IMG/VR virus record: IMGVR_UViG_3300043395_000308
Coordinates: 1-23,234 of that record
From: a virus
Length of the DNA: 23,234 nucleotides
Strand: one strand, 5' to 3'
The notes under the pieces were generated by a model. The model was given only the letters and a program-made list of their open reading frames with translations. It made no database searches and was not told the DNA's origin. A program made the translations under genes and the position numbers. Of the stretch, positions 12,392-22,100 are shown piece by piece; the stretch's first letter is position 1, and each line of letters starts with the position of its first letter.

Positions 12392-15147
12392 TGGCAAACA
12401 TCACGCAGAAGATCACCTCATATGTACACGGTATCTCTTACCAACCTGATCACCTGAAGCGTCCTGGTCAGGTAAGGAATCTGGTGAATGGATTACCTGA
12501 CATTACCTACGGTCTACTGAAGCGTCCTGGTTCTGAGATCATTAAGAAGATCGAAGACGTTACTAAGGATGGTAAGTGGTTCACGATCTTCCGTGATGAC
12601 CGTGAAAAGTATCTAGTACGACACCACGAAGGTAAGATCCGTGTGTGGTCTTTGATTGACGGAGAGGAAAAGACTGTTGCTTATGCAGCTGACCCTGAGG
12701 GTAAAGATGCTGCTACTGAAGCTACCTATCTGAAGGATGCTGGTCCTAAACAGATTGATGTCCTCACTGTTAATGACTATACCTTCCTAACTAATAAGAT
12801 CCGTACCGTCAAGATGGGTGGTACGACAGCTAATGAACGACCACATGAAGCGTTCGTGTTGATCAAGGTAGCTGAGTACAACAGCCAGTACGACATCATC
12901 ATCACAGCACCTGATGCTGTACAGGATAAGGAAGTGACTGGTGCTACTTCACTGTCTACCAGTGCTCCTCCTATGGGTCACAACGATGGTAGTTGTGGTA
13001 AGCAAGGGTATCAATCCTTCACAGTGAATGGTCCTGCTGGTAGCGGTAAGGTTAACCTAGCCTTCTCTCTGCTGACTACTGGTCAGCCTACATACTATGA
13101 TCCTAATGGTGAGGAGTATGCTAACGCTAAGTGTAACTACTCTACCCAAGTCATTCTCAATAATGGTGGTGAAGGCTGGGAGGTAGGTGATACCGTCACT
13201 GTCAACATGAGTGGAGAGAACTATACCGTTCGTGTTAATAGTGTTGGTAAGTCACTGACCTATACCAAGCTGATCCCTACCACTCCCTTCCTCACTGTCA
13301 AAGATCAGACATCAGGTGCTATCAAATACGCAGACATCCTGCTGCACTTCAAGACAGAGATCGAAAAGGTTACAGGATGGGAAGCTAAGGTTATTGGTCC
13401 TGGTCTTTACATCAAAGGTCCTGAACCTTTTGCTATCTACGGTAATGGTGGTCGTACTGATGACACCATCTACGCCTTCACAGATAAGATCAACACTGTT
13501 GATAAGCTACCTGCACAATGTAAGGATGGTTATGTCGTCAAGGTGTATAACACTGGTGAACTAGAAGATGATTACTATGTGAAGTTCACTGGTCAAACTC
13601 CTGGTACTGATGGTGCTGGTGCATGGGAAGAGACAGTTAAACCTGGCATTCCTATTAACATCGATTACCAGACCATGCCACACCAGCTTGTTAGACAGGC
13701 TGATGGTACGTTCCTATTCCAACCTGTTGATTGGGACCTACGTGAAGTAGGAGATGAGAAGACTAACCCACAACCCAGCTTTGTCGATAAGAACATTAAC
13801 AAGCTATTCTTCTATCGCAACAGGCTTGGTGCATTAAGTGATGAGAACATCATCCTCAGTAGACCTGGTGACTTCTTCAACTTCTTCTCTCAGTCTGCTA
13901 TTGGTATCTCTGACTCTGATCCAATTGACCTAGCTGCTACCTCTACTGCTCCGTGTGAGCTACATGATGCAGTTGGTACAAAGATTGGACTGATCCTATT
14001 CAGTCGTGATAAGCAATTCTTCTTTGGTACATCCCAAGATCTCCTGACGCCTAACACTGCCAAGCTAGAGACCCTATCTACCTTTGACTACAACGAGTAC
14101 CTACCTGTGGTGAACATGGGTACGACCCTTGGATTCACCAGTAGATCTGGTCAATACTCCAGGTTCTTTGAAATGGCTAACATCTCAGATACTGCAATGC
14201 CTGAGATCTTAGAGCAGAGTAAGATTGTCTCAGAGCTTCTGCCTGCTGATATTGATGAACTAGCAGAGAGTAGAGAGTCAACCCTCCTTGGCTTTGGTAA
14301 GCGTGGTGCTCAGGAGGTTAACCTCTTCCGTTACTTCAACAACGGACAAGAGCGACTGTTGTCTTCCTGGTTTAAGTGGACCCTTCCTGGTGAACTGATC
14401 CACCACACCATTGATAAGGACATTTATTACACTGTCATTCAGGCAGTCAATGAGGTCTTCATTGCAAAGCAACCTCTCAGTATTACCAGTGAGGACTATG
14501 TGGTACGGGATACCTTTGTCTCCTATGCACCTCGTCTTGACCTGAGAGCTGTTGTTAAGAGAGCTGATCTTAGATTCAATAAGGCTGCTAATGTTACAAC
14601 CTTTACGGTTCCATGGCATTATGGTTCAGACATCGAAGTCTTCGTTGCTGAGCAAGGGCCATTCCAAGGTAGAGCAGCTAAGCCTGTTGGTGTTACTCAG
14701 CAGTTCACTAGCACTAGCTCCACACTAATCACCATAAAAGGTGACTGGAGTCAAACAGATCTGGTTGTTGGTTATCCTTTTGAGATGAAGGTTGAGTTCC
14801 CAACCATCTTCATGTCAAAGGAGGAAGGACAAAGGGTCATTAGTGACACCCGCTCTTACCTCACTGTTCATCGAATCAAGATGCAGCTTGCTGACATTGG
14901 TCTATTCACGATGACTGCTTCAGCACCTAGCAAACCTGATCATATCTATCAATGGGAGATGAGCCCTGGAGACATATATCAAGCTAACACCCATGAGGTA
15001 CTGCCGACTGTCTTCCAGACCATCCCAGCATATGAGAAGAACCTCAACTTGAACCTGATTCTTACCAGCTCTCACCCTACACCAGCAGCTCTACTGAGTA
15101 TGGAATGGGAAGGAAAGTTATCCACCAAATCATATCAGCGTGTCTAA
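12391..15147 (+). CDS. tail tubular protein B (tail nozzle), T7 gp12-type
   Basis: Hexameric nozzle of the short tail, contacting the fibres. 918 aa, longer than T7 gp12 (794); the extra length appears in the first 450 residues, which carry Gly/Asn/Thr-rich beta segments. Landmarks: the start ITQKITSYVHGISYQPDHLK, the RNLVNGLPDITYGLLKRPGSE segment, the KNINKLFFYRNRLGALSDENIILSRPGD region near residue 470, and STFDYNEYLPVVNMGTTLGF, all typical for this family. It begins on the TAATG overlap with gp11 and ends 8 bases into the gp13-like gene. Confidence 0.95.
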   Translation: MANITQKITSYVHGISYQPDHLKRPGQVRNLVNGLPDITYGLLKRPGSEIIKKIEDVTKDGKWFTIFRDDREKYLVRHHEGKIRVWSLIDGEEKTVAYAADPEGKDAATEATYLKDAGPKQIDVLTVNDYTFLTNKIRTVKMGGTTANERPHEAFVLIKVAEYNSQYDIIITAPDAVQDKEVTGATSLSTSAPPMGHNDGSCGKQGYQSFTVNGPAGSGKVNLAFSLLTTGQPTYYDPNGEEYANAKCNYSTQVILNNGGEGWEVGDTVTVNMSGENYTVRVNSVGKSLTYTKLIPTTPFLTVKDQTSGAIKYADILLHFKTEIEKVTGWEAKVIGPGLYIKGPEPFAIYGNGGRTDDTIYAFTDKINTVDKLPAQCKDGYVVKVYNTGELEDDYYVKFTGQTPGTDGAGAWEETVKPGIPINIDYQTMPHQLVRQADGTFLFQPVDWDLREVGDEKTNPQPSFVDKNINKLFFYRNRLGALSDENIILSRPGDFFNFFSQSAIGISDSDPIDLAATSTAPCELHDAVGTKIGLILFSRDKQFFFGTSQDLLTPNTAKLETLSTFDYNEYLPVVNMGTTLGFTSRSGQYSRFFEMANISDTAMPEILEQSKIVSELLPADIDELAESRESTLLGFGKRGAQEVNLFRYFNNGQERLLSSWFKWTLPGELIHHTIDKDIYYTVIQAVNEVFIAKQPLSITSEDYVVRDTFVSYAPRLDLRAVVKRADLRFNKAANVTTFTVPWHYGSDIEVFVAEQGPFQGRAAKPVGVTQQFTSTSSTLITIKGDWSQTDLVVGYPFEMKVEFPTIFMSKEEGQRVISDTRSYLTVHRIKMQLADIGLFTMTASAPSKPDHIYQWEMSPGDIYQANTHEVLPTVFQTIPAYEKNLNLNLILTSSHPTPAALLSMEWEGKLSTKSYQRV

Positions 15148-15604
15148 ATACATCTACCCTTGTACTAAAGAGGCTGCCATTGAGGTGGCCTCTAATCTAC
15201 GTCCAGATGACCGCAGAGAGATCGAAGAGGGCCACGGGCATGATCCCATGGAAGCCCTCCTTCAAGGGGCTTCTGAGTCCTCCTCGGTCTACTTCCGCGT
15301 ACCAGACGGCAGGATTGCCGGACTGGCTGGTGTCTACCCCAACGGTGCTATCTGGATGATATGTACCCCCGCTATTGAAGACTTCCCCATGACCTTTGCT
15401 AGGGAAGCTAAGAGGTTTATTGAGAGCAGAGAGGAACCACTTCTCTGGAACATTCTAGATAAACGAAATACTGTTCACTTCAAACTTCTTAAATTCCTGG
15501 GCTTTAAGTTCCTGAGAGAGCTACCCCATGGACCTAATAACTTACCCTTTATAGAGTTTTGCCGTGTGCGATCCAGTAACCGCAGGAGTAGCAACATTTG
15601 CTAG
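15140..15604 (+). CDS. gp13-like internal virion protein with GNAT-type fold
   Basis: 154 aa from GTG 15140, overlapping the gp12 stop by 8 bases. In T7, gp13 (138 aa) occupies this place and is needed for infective particles. The sequence shares its plan: a short beta start, GIAGLAGVYPNGAIWMI-like strands, and the acetyltransferase-like C-terminal pair LLWNILDKRNTVHFKLLKFLGFKFL then a strand (LPFIEF); T7 gp13 has LWNYVWVGNTSHIRFLKTIG there. The Gly-rich acetyl-CoA loop of active GNAT enzymes is not visible, so it is probably structural or regulatory. The last roughly 13 residues lie in the overlap with the gp14-like gene and look random. Confidence 0.8.
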   Translation: MSKYIYPCTKEAAIEVASNLRPDDRREIEEGHGHDPMEALLQGASESSSVYFRVPDGRIAGLAGVYPNGAIWMICTPAIEDFPMTFAREAKRFIESREEPLLWNILDKRNTVHFKLLKFLGFKFLRELPHGPNNLPFIEFCRVRSSNRRSSNIC

Positions 15605-16427
15605 CGGAGCATTGGGTGCTGTTGGACAGCATTCACAACAACAAGCTGCCTATCAAGATCAACTTGATGCTACCAAAAGGTCAAACAGACAAGTAGCAAG
15701 AGAATGGGACTATACCCTTAAAGAACGAGACAGGGATTGGTCTAATCAACTTACTATATGGAATGCTAAGAAAGCTGAGTACGCTCAGACCTTAGATGAA
15801 AACTATGGTGCTGCTCAACGAGCATATGAATCAGAACAGATTCGATTGAATGAAGCGTATGCATCAGCTGCCTTTGCTCAACAAGATCAACTAGCACAGA
15901 TGCTTGGAGCTCGTGGTAGTAACGCTGCTAGGGGTGTCTCTGGACGTTCTGTTGGTAGAGCAGATACAGCAATACTTGGAGCCTTTGGTAGGAGTAATGC
16001 ACTTATTGCACAGAACCTTACCAGTGCTAGGAACCAGATGATTCGGTCTAATTACGACACCAGTAGGGAACATGATGCAGCAAACATGAGGGCATGGAGA
16101 CAAGTTCAGTTTGCTCCACAACCTACGACTGCACCTGTTGCTCCAATGCTTAACCAAGCTCCTAGGAATCCTGGTAGCTCTGGTCTATGGATGGGTCTTG
16201 GACAAGCTGCTCTCAGTGGCTTTGGTACTTATGCAAGCATGAAGGCACCGAAGGCATACGATAACAACATGTTCAATAAAACAAATCCCAACGGTTACAA
16301 CGGCTTTGCCATTAATGGTAATCTTTGGGATGGACAGGCAATGAATACCCCCATGTTCAAGAATGCCTTTAGTACTCCACTCAACTTTGGTTGGAGTAAT
16401 AACACCTTCGGTATTGGTGGAAGATGA
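15564..16427 (+). CDS. internal virion protein B, T7 gp14-type
   Basis: Core protein ejected into the cell at infection, forming the outer-membrane channel in T7. GTG at 15564 gives MCDPVTAGVATF, the usual MC-plus-hydrophobic start of this family; 287 aa against 196 in T7. Residues 5-25 are Ala/Gly-rich and membrane-compatible, followed by long polar helices (QAAYQDQLDATKRSNRQ; QRAYESEQIRLNEAYASAAF). A second Ala/Gly stretch is near 205-225 (LWMGLGQAALSGFGTYASM). The C-terminal 60 residues are Asn/Gly/Phe-rich, unlike T7, and account for the extra length. It overlaps the gp13-like gene by 41 bases and the next gene by 4 (ATGA). Confidence 0.87.
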   Translation: MCDPVTAGVATFASGALGAVGQHSQQQAAYQDQLDATKRSNRQVAREWDYTLKERDRDWSNQLTIWNAKKAEYAQTLDENYGAAQRAYESEQIRLNEAYASAAFAQQDQLAQMLGARGSNAARGVSGRSVGRADTAILGAFGRSNALIAQNLTSARNQMIRSNYDTSREHDAANMRAWRQVQFAPQPTTAPVAPMLNQAPRNPGSSGLWMGLGQAALSGFGTYASMKAPKAYDNNMFNKTNPNGYNGFAINGNLWDGQAMNTPMFKNAFSTPLNFGWSNNTFGIGGR

Positions 16428-19189
16428 ATCAAGCTCAATATCAGGGATCAGCTAAAGCTAAAGGCTTTGCTCCAGTTGACAACGGTTCAGCTATCCCTGC
16501 TCTAACTAATGAACTGAATCGACAGCAGCAGGGACTTATAGCTGCTAACCAGTTCAACCTACGCCAGATGGATCGCTACGAACGAGTAGCTGATACCAAC
16601 GCTGCTATTGAAAGACAGTACGGTGTAGAGAATCTTAAGTCCCTAGCTGCTTTTAGTAAGACTGCTTCGGATCTCTTAGTACAAGAGACTGAGCGTAAGA
16701 ACGAACGAGACATGCAGGAAGGTCTCTCCCTGGCCTATATGGATGGGATCGATCCTGCAGAGCAGATGGCATTTGACATTGCTGAGGATCACCTGAAGAC
16801 CACAGATGATGGTATCCAGAAGATTGGTGATGCTGCACAGGCATCAGGTCAAGACTTCCTTGGTGTCCATAAGCTCCGTGAACTGAGTGGTTGGAAAGCC
16901 TATGGCTATGCCCAAGGTATTGCTGCTAAGGCACCTGCTGCTTATGCCAACTTCCTTGCACAAGTAGAATCACAGATTGACCCTGAGATGCCTGTAGCTG
17001 AGAAGGCTGCAATCCTTGCACAGAAGCGACAGGAGTTCTTCAGTCAAACTGGGATGCTTGGTATCAACCCTGCACTCCTTAATAAGTATGCCTTCCCTGG
17101 TATGCGTGAAGCTGACAGTGTTCAGCTGAATCGTTGGAGACAAGCAGAGACTGCTCGTGTACAGGATGGCTACATTGCTGAAGCACAGGAAGTACTTGGT
17201 GCTGACCCTGTAGGTAATACACAGAAGGCAATGGATCTTCTGGTTAGGTCTGGTAAGTTCACCAGGACTTCTGCTCGGGATGCAATCTTCAAGATGGCAC
17301 CTGACATCGATACCTTCGATGCAATGGCAGGTCAAACCTCATGGGATGGTAAGACCACTTGGATGGATAAGTATCCTCTCCAGATGGCACAACTCCGTCG
17401 TGAGATGATCCGTCAGGAGAACCAAGACTATGAAACAGATAAGGCTGAACTAGCACTTGAAGGTAAGCGTTGGGCTGATCAGGTTATTGAGGAGTGGGAA
17501 CAGAACCCTCCCAGTGCTGACCAGATCGAAGAGTTCAAGCGTAAGATGGATGATGACTTCGGTTACATCGATCCACGTCTTGAGCGTTGGACTGCTAGGT
17601 CTACTGATGCTGAAGCTGCTTCTTACTATAAAGACTACTTCGATAAGATGGATCGAGCAGGACGGCTTACTGTTGCTGAACTGAATGATCCTAGTGTTCC
17701 CTCCAGTGTTCGTGACTCTTACCTCGCTAAGGCACAACAACAAGAGAAGGCACGTAAAGAAGCACCTGAGTTCAAAGCCTACGAGAAGGAGCTAGAAGAG
17801 GGCCTTAAGCGTGTAGCTAAGCAGCAGGGCCTAGAGCCTAGTGCAGCGGGCTTAGAGCTTGCTACAGCAGCCGCTAAGAGCGACTTCAATCGTTACTTCA
17901 TGGATGCTATTAAAGGTGGTGCTTCTGCTTCTGAAGCTGCTCAAGCTGCCTACGCTAAGGTTAACCAAGAGATCCTTAAAGGAGAACAAGGTGTAGGTAA
18001 GTTCAGGTTTGATGCTAGAAATCAAAGCTTCCCTGGTGTTATCCCTACAGCTACTGCCTCTTCCTGGTCTGCTCACACCAAGGCTATTGCTCAAGCTGTG
18101 AAGACCAATAAGGTAGCTGCCTTGGATCGTAATGCTTTGATCCCTAAAGCAACCCTGGAAGATGCTATCAAGAATGTCAATAACCCTGGTTATCAAGTCC
18201 CCCCTATTGCTCAGTACATCTCTGATCTCTTTGGTGGTACTGTCTCCCCTTGGGAAGTACTGAACCGTCAAGCTGCAGCACAAGGTCTAGGACAACTACC
18301 TGTTAACCCTAGGTTCCAACAAGTCACTCAGGGTATGACCCCTGCTATGACTCGTCTGCTGAGCTATAAGCCTTCCTATAACCGTGTTGCCAGAGCCTAT
18401 GCTAGTACTGGTAACTTCGACCCTAATCGTATCCCTCGTGGTTACGGTAATGTAGTCCTCCAAGCAGCACAGAAGTACGGTATAGACCCTGCCATCTTGG
18501 CTGGTGTTATCGAGACTGAATCTAACTTCACTAACCATCAATCTGCTAACAAAGCAGGTGCTGTAGGTATTGCACAGATCGTTCCTAAGTGGCACCCCAC
18601 TGTGGATCCGACTAATGCTAATGCTTCCATCATGTATGCCGCTAAGTACCTGTCTGAATTACGACAGCAACTGGGCAGTATGGATGAAGCAATCTATGCC
18701 TACAACAGTGGTCCTGGTTTGATTCGTCAGTCTGCAGAGAACCGTGCCTATCACCCCAAGGTGATGAAAGCTGCTGCTAAGTATGGCTTTAATCCTACTG
18801 GTAATCCCTGGTCTAGTCCTGCTCTACTGAACCCTCGTCTTGCCTATGTAACTGGCAACATCGGTCCTACCTCTACTGGTCCTCACCTTGATGTGAAGAG
18901 AGCAGATGGTGGTAACTTCTCACCCACAGCACTTGATAAGTATGTGGTCGTAGATGACCCTGAGTATGGTCGTGTACCCCTCAGCCGTGTTGGTACATCA
19001 GACGGACAAGCAGAACACAGAGCACGTGGTTCACACGGTATTGACTACCGTACAGCCAGTGGTTCCAAAGTATATCTCAAAGGTGGTGCCAAACTCGTTG
19101 GTTCAGTCAAGACTGAGCACGGAGATAAGGTAACCATTCAATTGCCTAATGGGCAGAAATACACATTCTTACACGGTAGACGTGCGTAA
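16424..19189 (+). CDS. gp15-like internal virion protein with C-terminal SLT transglycosylase and permuted M23-like domains
   Basis: 921 aa; T7 gp15 is 747. Residues 1-660 are helical and Gln/Ala/Lys-rich, like the gp15 core protein. Residues about 677-780 are an SLT lytic transglycosylase domain: YGIDPAILAGVIETESNF with catalytic Glu699, then GAVGIAQIVP and EAIYAYNSGPG. It would open peptidoglycan for DNA entry. In T7 this domain is at the start of gp16, the next gene. Residues about 812-921 look like an M23 peptidase in permuted order: STGPHLDV (H821, D823) comes before SHGIDY (H871, D874) and a closing FLHG (H917). The usual HLH reads HLD and the HxGxD His is Ser, so zinc binding is doubtful. 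ATG at 16424; the stop shares a base with the gp16-like ATG (TAATG). Confidence 0.88.
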   Translation: MNQAQYQGSAKAKGFAPVDNGSAIPALTNELNRQQQGLIAANQFNLRQMDRYERVADTNAAIERQYGVENLKSLAAFSKTASDLLVQETERKNERDMQEGLSLAYMDGIDPAEQMAFDIAEDHLKTTDDGIQKIGDAAQASGQDFLGVHKLRELSGWKAYGYAQGIAAKAPAAYANFLAQVESQIDPEMPVAEKAAILAQKRQEFFSQTGMLGINPALLNKYAFPGMREADSVQLNRWRQAETARVQDGYIAEAQEVLGADPVGNTQKAMDLLVRSGKFTRTSARDAIFKMAPDIDTFDAMAGQTSWDGKTTWMDKYPLQMAQLRREMIRQENQDYETDKAELALEGKRWADQVIEEWEQNPPSADQIEEFKRKMDDDFGYIDPRLERWTARSTDAEAASYYKDYFDKMDRAGRLTVAELNDPSVPSSVRDSYLAKAQQQEKARKEAPEFKAYEKELEEGLKRVAKQQGLEPSAAGLELATAAAKSDFNRYFMDAIKGGASASEAAQAAYAKVNQEILKGEQGVGKFRFDARNQSFPGVIPTATASSWSAHTKAIAQAVKTNKVAALDRNALIPKATLEDAIKNVNNPGYQVPPIAQYISDLFGGTVSPWEVLNRQAAAQGLGQLPVNPRFQQVTQGMTPAMTRLLSYKPSYNRVARAYASTGNFDPNRIPRGYGNVVLQAAQKYGIDPAILAGVIETESNFTNHQSANKAGAVGIAQIVPKWHPTVDPTNANASIMYAAKYLSELRQQLGSMDEAIYAYNSGPGLIRQSAENRAYHPKVMKAAAKYGFNPTGNPWSSPALLNPRLAYVTGNIGPTSTGPHLDVKRADGGNFSPTALDKYVVVDDPEYGRVPLSRVGTSDGQAEHRARGSHGIDYRTASGSKVYLKGGAKLVGSVKTEHGDKVTIQLPNGQKYTFLHGRRA

Positions 19190-22100
19190 TGGATTACGAT
19201 CCAACCCCTCAAATGTACACACAGACTCCTCAAGCAGTTGATGAGTATGCGTTGAATAAACAGCTCCAAGAGAGCCAAGCTCTGGAAGATGAGCGTAAGC
19301 GACAACAACAAGAAGACCTGGCTATCCAAGAGATGGAAGCTCAGGCTCAGCAACAAGAGCAAGCTGCCCAACAGCAGATGCAGCAAGGGCAGAACGATAT
19401 GTTCGCTATTGGCAACGTTGGTAATAACCTTCGTAATGCTGTAGAGGTACCTACTGCTGTTGTCGGTGGTCTTATGGACTTTGCTGATGACACTGTAGAA
19501 GCTGTCGGTAACCTTGCTGGTCAGGACTGGGAGTTTATCCCTGATGATTGGGGTCCTCAAAATAAGACACCATGGGGTAAAGCACTCCGTTCTATTGTCT
19601 CCTTTGTAGGTCCTACCATTGGTCTTGGATCTCTTACTAAGTCTGGTATTGTCGGGCTTACTAAACTTGCAGGTATGAGTCATGCCTCTAAGGCAGTCAA
19701 CCTGATTGGTAGTCTTGGTGTTGACATGGCAGCTGGTACAGCTGTTGATGTTATCAACCGCAATACTGAAGGAGACAACCTAATCCGTACACTCAAGGAT
19801 AGCTTGGGTGATTCGATGGGTTTCATTCCTGATGACTGGGCTACTCTGGATACAGATAGTCCTGATGTTAAAAAGAAGAAGAACATCCTTGAGGGTGCAG
19901 GTCTTGGTCTCCTAGGTTCCATCATTGAAGGTGGAGTTGCCTGGGCACGTTCTACTAAGGGACTAGCTCCTGGTGTGGAGTTTATTCCTAAAGATGATGT
20001 TGCTAAGAAAGGATTCCAGGAGATCACTAACAAGTCTCCTGTACCTAAGTCTGAGCACCCGATGATTGACCGCATCCTTAAAGATGCTGACTATGCTCAG
20101 AAGGGTCTTGATGAAGGTGCTGTAGTTGAACTTAGCACGAAGTACGGTGGTGACATCAATGCTGTCAATGACTTCAACGCTCGCATCCATACCCAAGTAG
20201 CTGATGAATCTGAGTCTCTGCCTAAGGTAGTACGCCCTGATGGTGTACCCCAGATGATGGTAGACAATGCTCGCATCATGGCTAATGAGGGTACAGTCGA
20301 TGGTCGTATGTCTGAGTTCTTCACCAATCCTGCCTTGCGTGGGATGGGCTTTGATGACATCGAATCACGGAAACTTGTCAAGGTTCTTGATGATCGAATC
20401 AAGGCACTAGGTAACTTTGAAGCTAAGCTACCTAATGGTCGGATGATGACTAACAAGGAAATCCTTGGTGCAGGTGATCTACTTGCAGCAACGATCCTTG
20501 ATCCTCGTATGACTGGTAAAGATCTCCACCGTCTCTTTGATGGTTTTGATCTACGTGATATTAAGACTGTTGGTCCTGATACCCGTGTACGTTACATCAC
20601 TGATGAAGCACGGGTAGCAGCTGAGAAGTCACTGAAAGAACTGAAGAGCTTGTATCTGAATATGGATACTGCTCGTGCTTCTGCCTACTACCAAGCCTCG
20701 ATTGCTGGGCGTATCTCTGATGAAGCTACAGCTGCTCGTGTGATGGGTGACGACATTGATGTCACTGAGATCCAAGAGAGCATCATGGAGAAGATGGAAG
20801 CTCTCTGGTATGAAGTAGAGATGAACAAGTCTATTGCAGGCTGGGCTCTACAGAACCAGAAGATCTACAGTGAGATGGCTAAGGCAGGAGACAATAAGTC
20901 TCTGAAGAAGTTTGCTGATAAGGCAAAGATTGACTTCACCACTAGGATTCGTTCTAAGGCTGAAGGTCATGCTGCCTTTGTCGATACTATCCTCAATATC
21001 AATAAAGCTAATCCTGAGTTTGTTAAGCCTTTGATGAGGGCTTATGAACTAACTAACGGTGATGTGAACTCCATCCACAAACTCAACAAATACATGGAGA
21101 ATGTGTTGGGTGTTGTGAATAAGGCATTCATCGATGGTGAACCACAGATCCCCAGTCAAGTTGTACAGGGTCTCTTTAGTACGTTCTATAACCTGAAGCT
21201 CTCTAGCCTGATGACACCTGTCAAGGCTATGGCAAACAACTTTGCATTGCTGCTGATGAAGCCTGCCAATGTGATGCTTGGTGCTGCATTGAGAGGTGAT
21301 GGTCAGACCTTACATCGTGCCTGGGTGCAGTATGCCACTCATATGGATACGACTGTCAGAGCATCGATGGATTATATGGGTCAGGTCTTCCGTAAGGTAT
21401 CTGCTGATCCTAAGTCCATGCAGACTAGGACTGATTTCATTACGACCAACAAAGAACAACTCCAACTTGCTAGAGAGTTTGCTGAGGCAGAAGCTGCCAA
21501 AGGCCACTACTCAGCAATGATGAAGGTGAACTTTGTAGACATGATGGAGAAGATCAATAACTGGCCTGGTGTCCGTTATTCGATGAACTTCATGGAGAGT
21601 GGTGATGCTTTTGTGAAGTCCACCATTGCTATGGGAGAGGCTCGTGGTAGGGCATACGATGAACTACTGCAAGCTGGTAAGCCTATTACTGGTGATGCTG
21701 TCCAGAAGGCTGCTGATGACATCTACAGAAAGATGTTTGATGCTGATGGCATGGTGACTGATGAAGCAGTTAAGTATGCTTCTGGTGAGATTGCAATGAA
21801 CTTGGATACACCATTGTCTTCCAAGCTTAATGACATGATTGCTAATGCACCTCTGTTGAAGACTGTGATTATGTTCCCCAAGACTTCTATGAACGTCTTG
21901 GAATTTACACATAAACACTCTCCTCTTTCTGTCTTCATGGGTGAGTTCCGCAAGATCGGTACCCTTAAAGAGGCAGATGAGATTGCACAGTACATGGCTA
22001 CCAAAGGTCTAACCTATACGGAAGCTAACTGGAATGCATATAAGGCTGAGGTACAAGGTCGTGTTGCTATGGGTACCGCTATCTTGACTGGTGCAGGATG

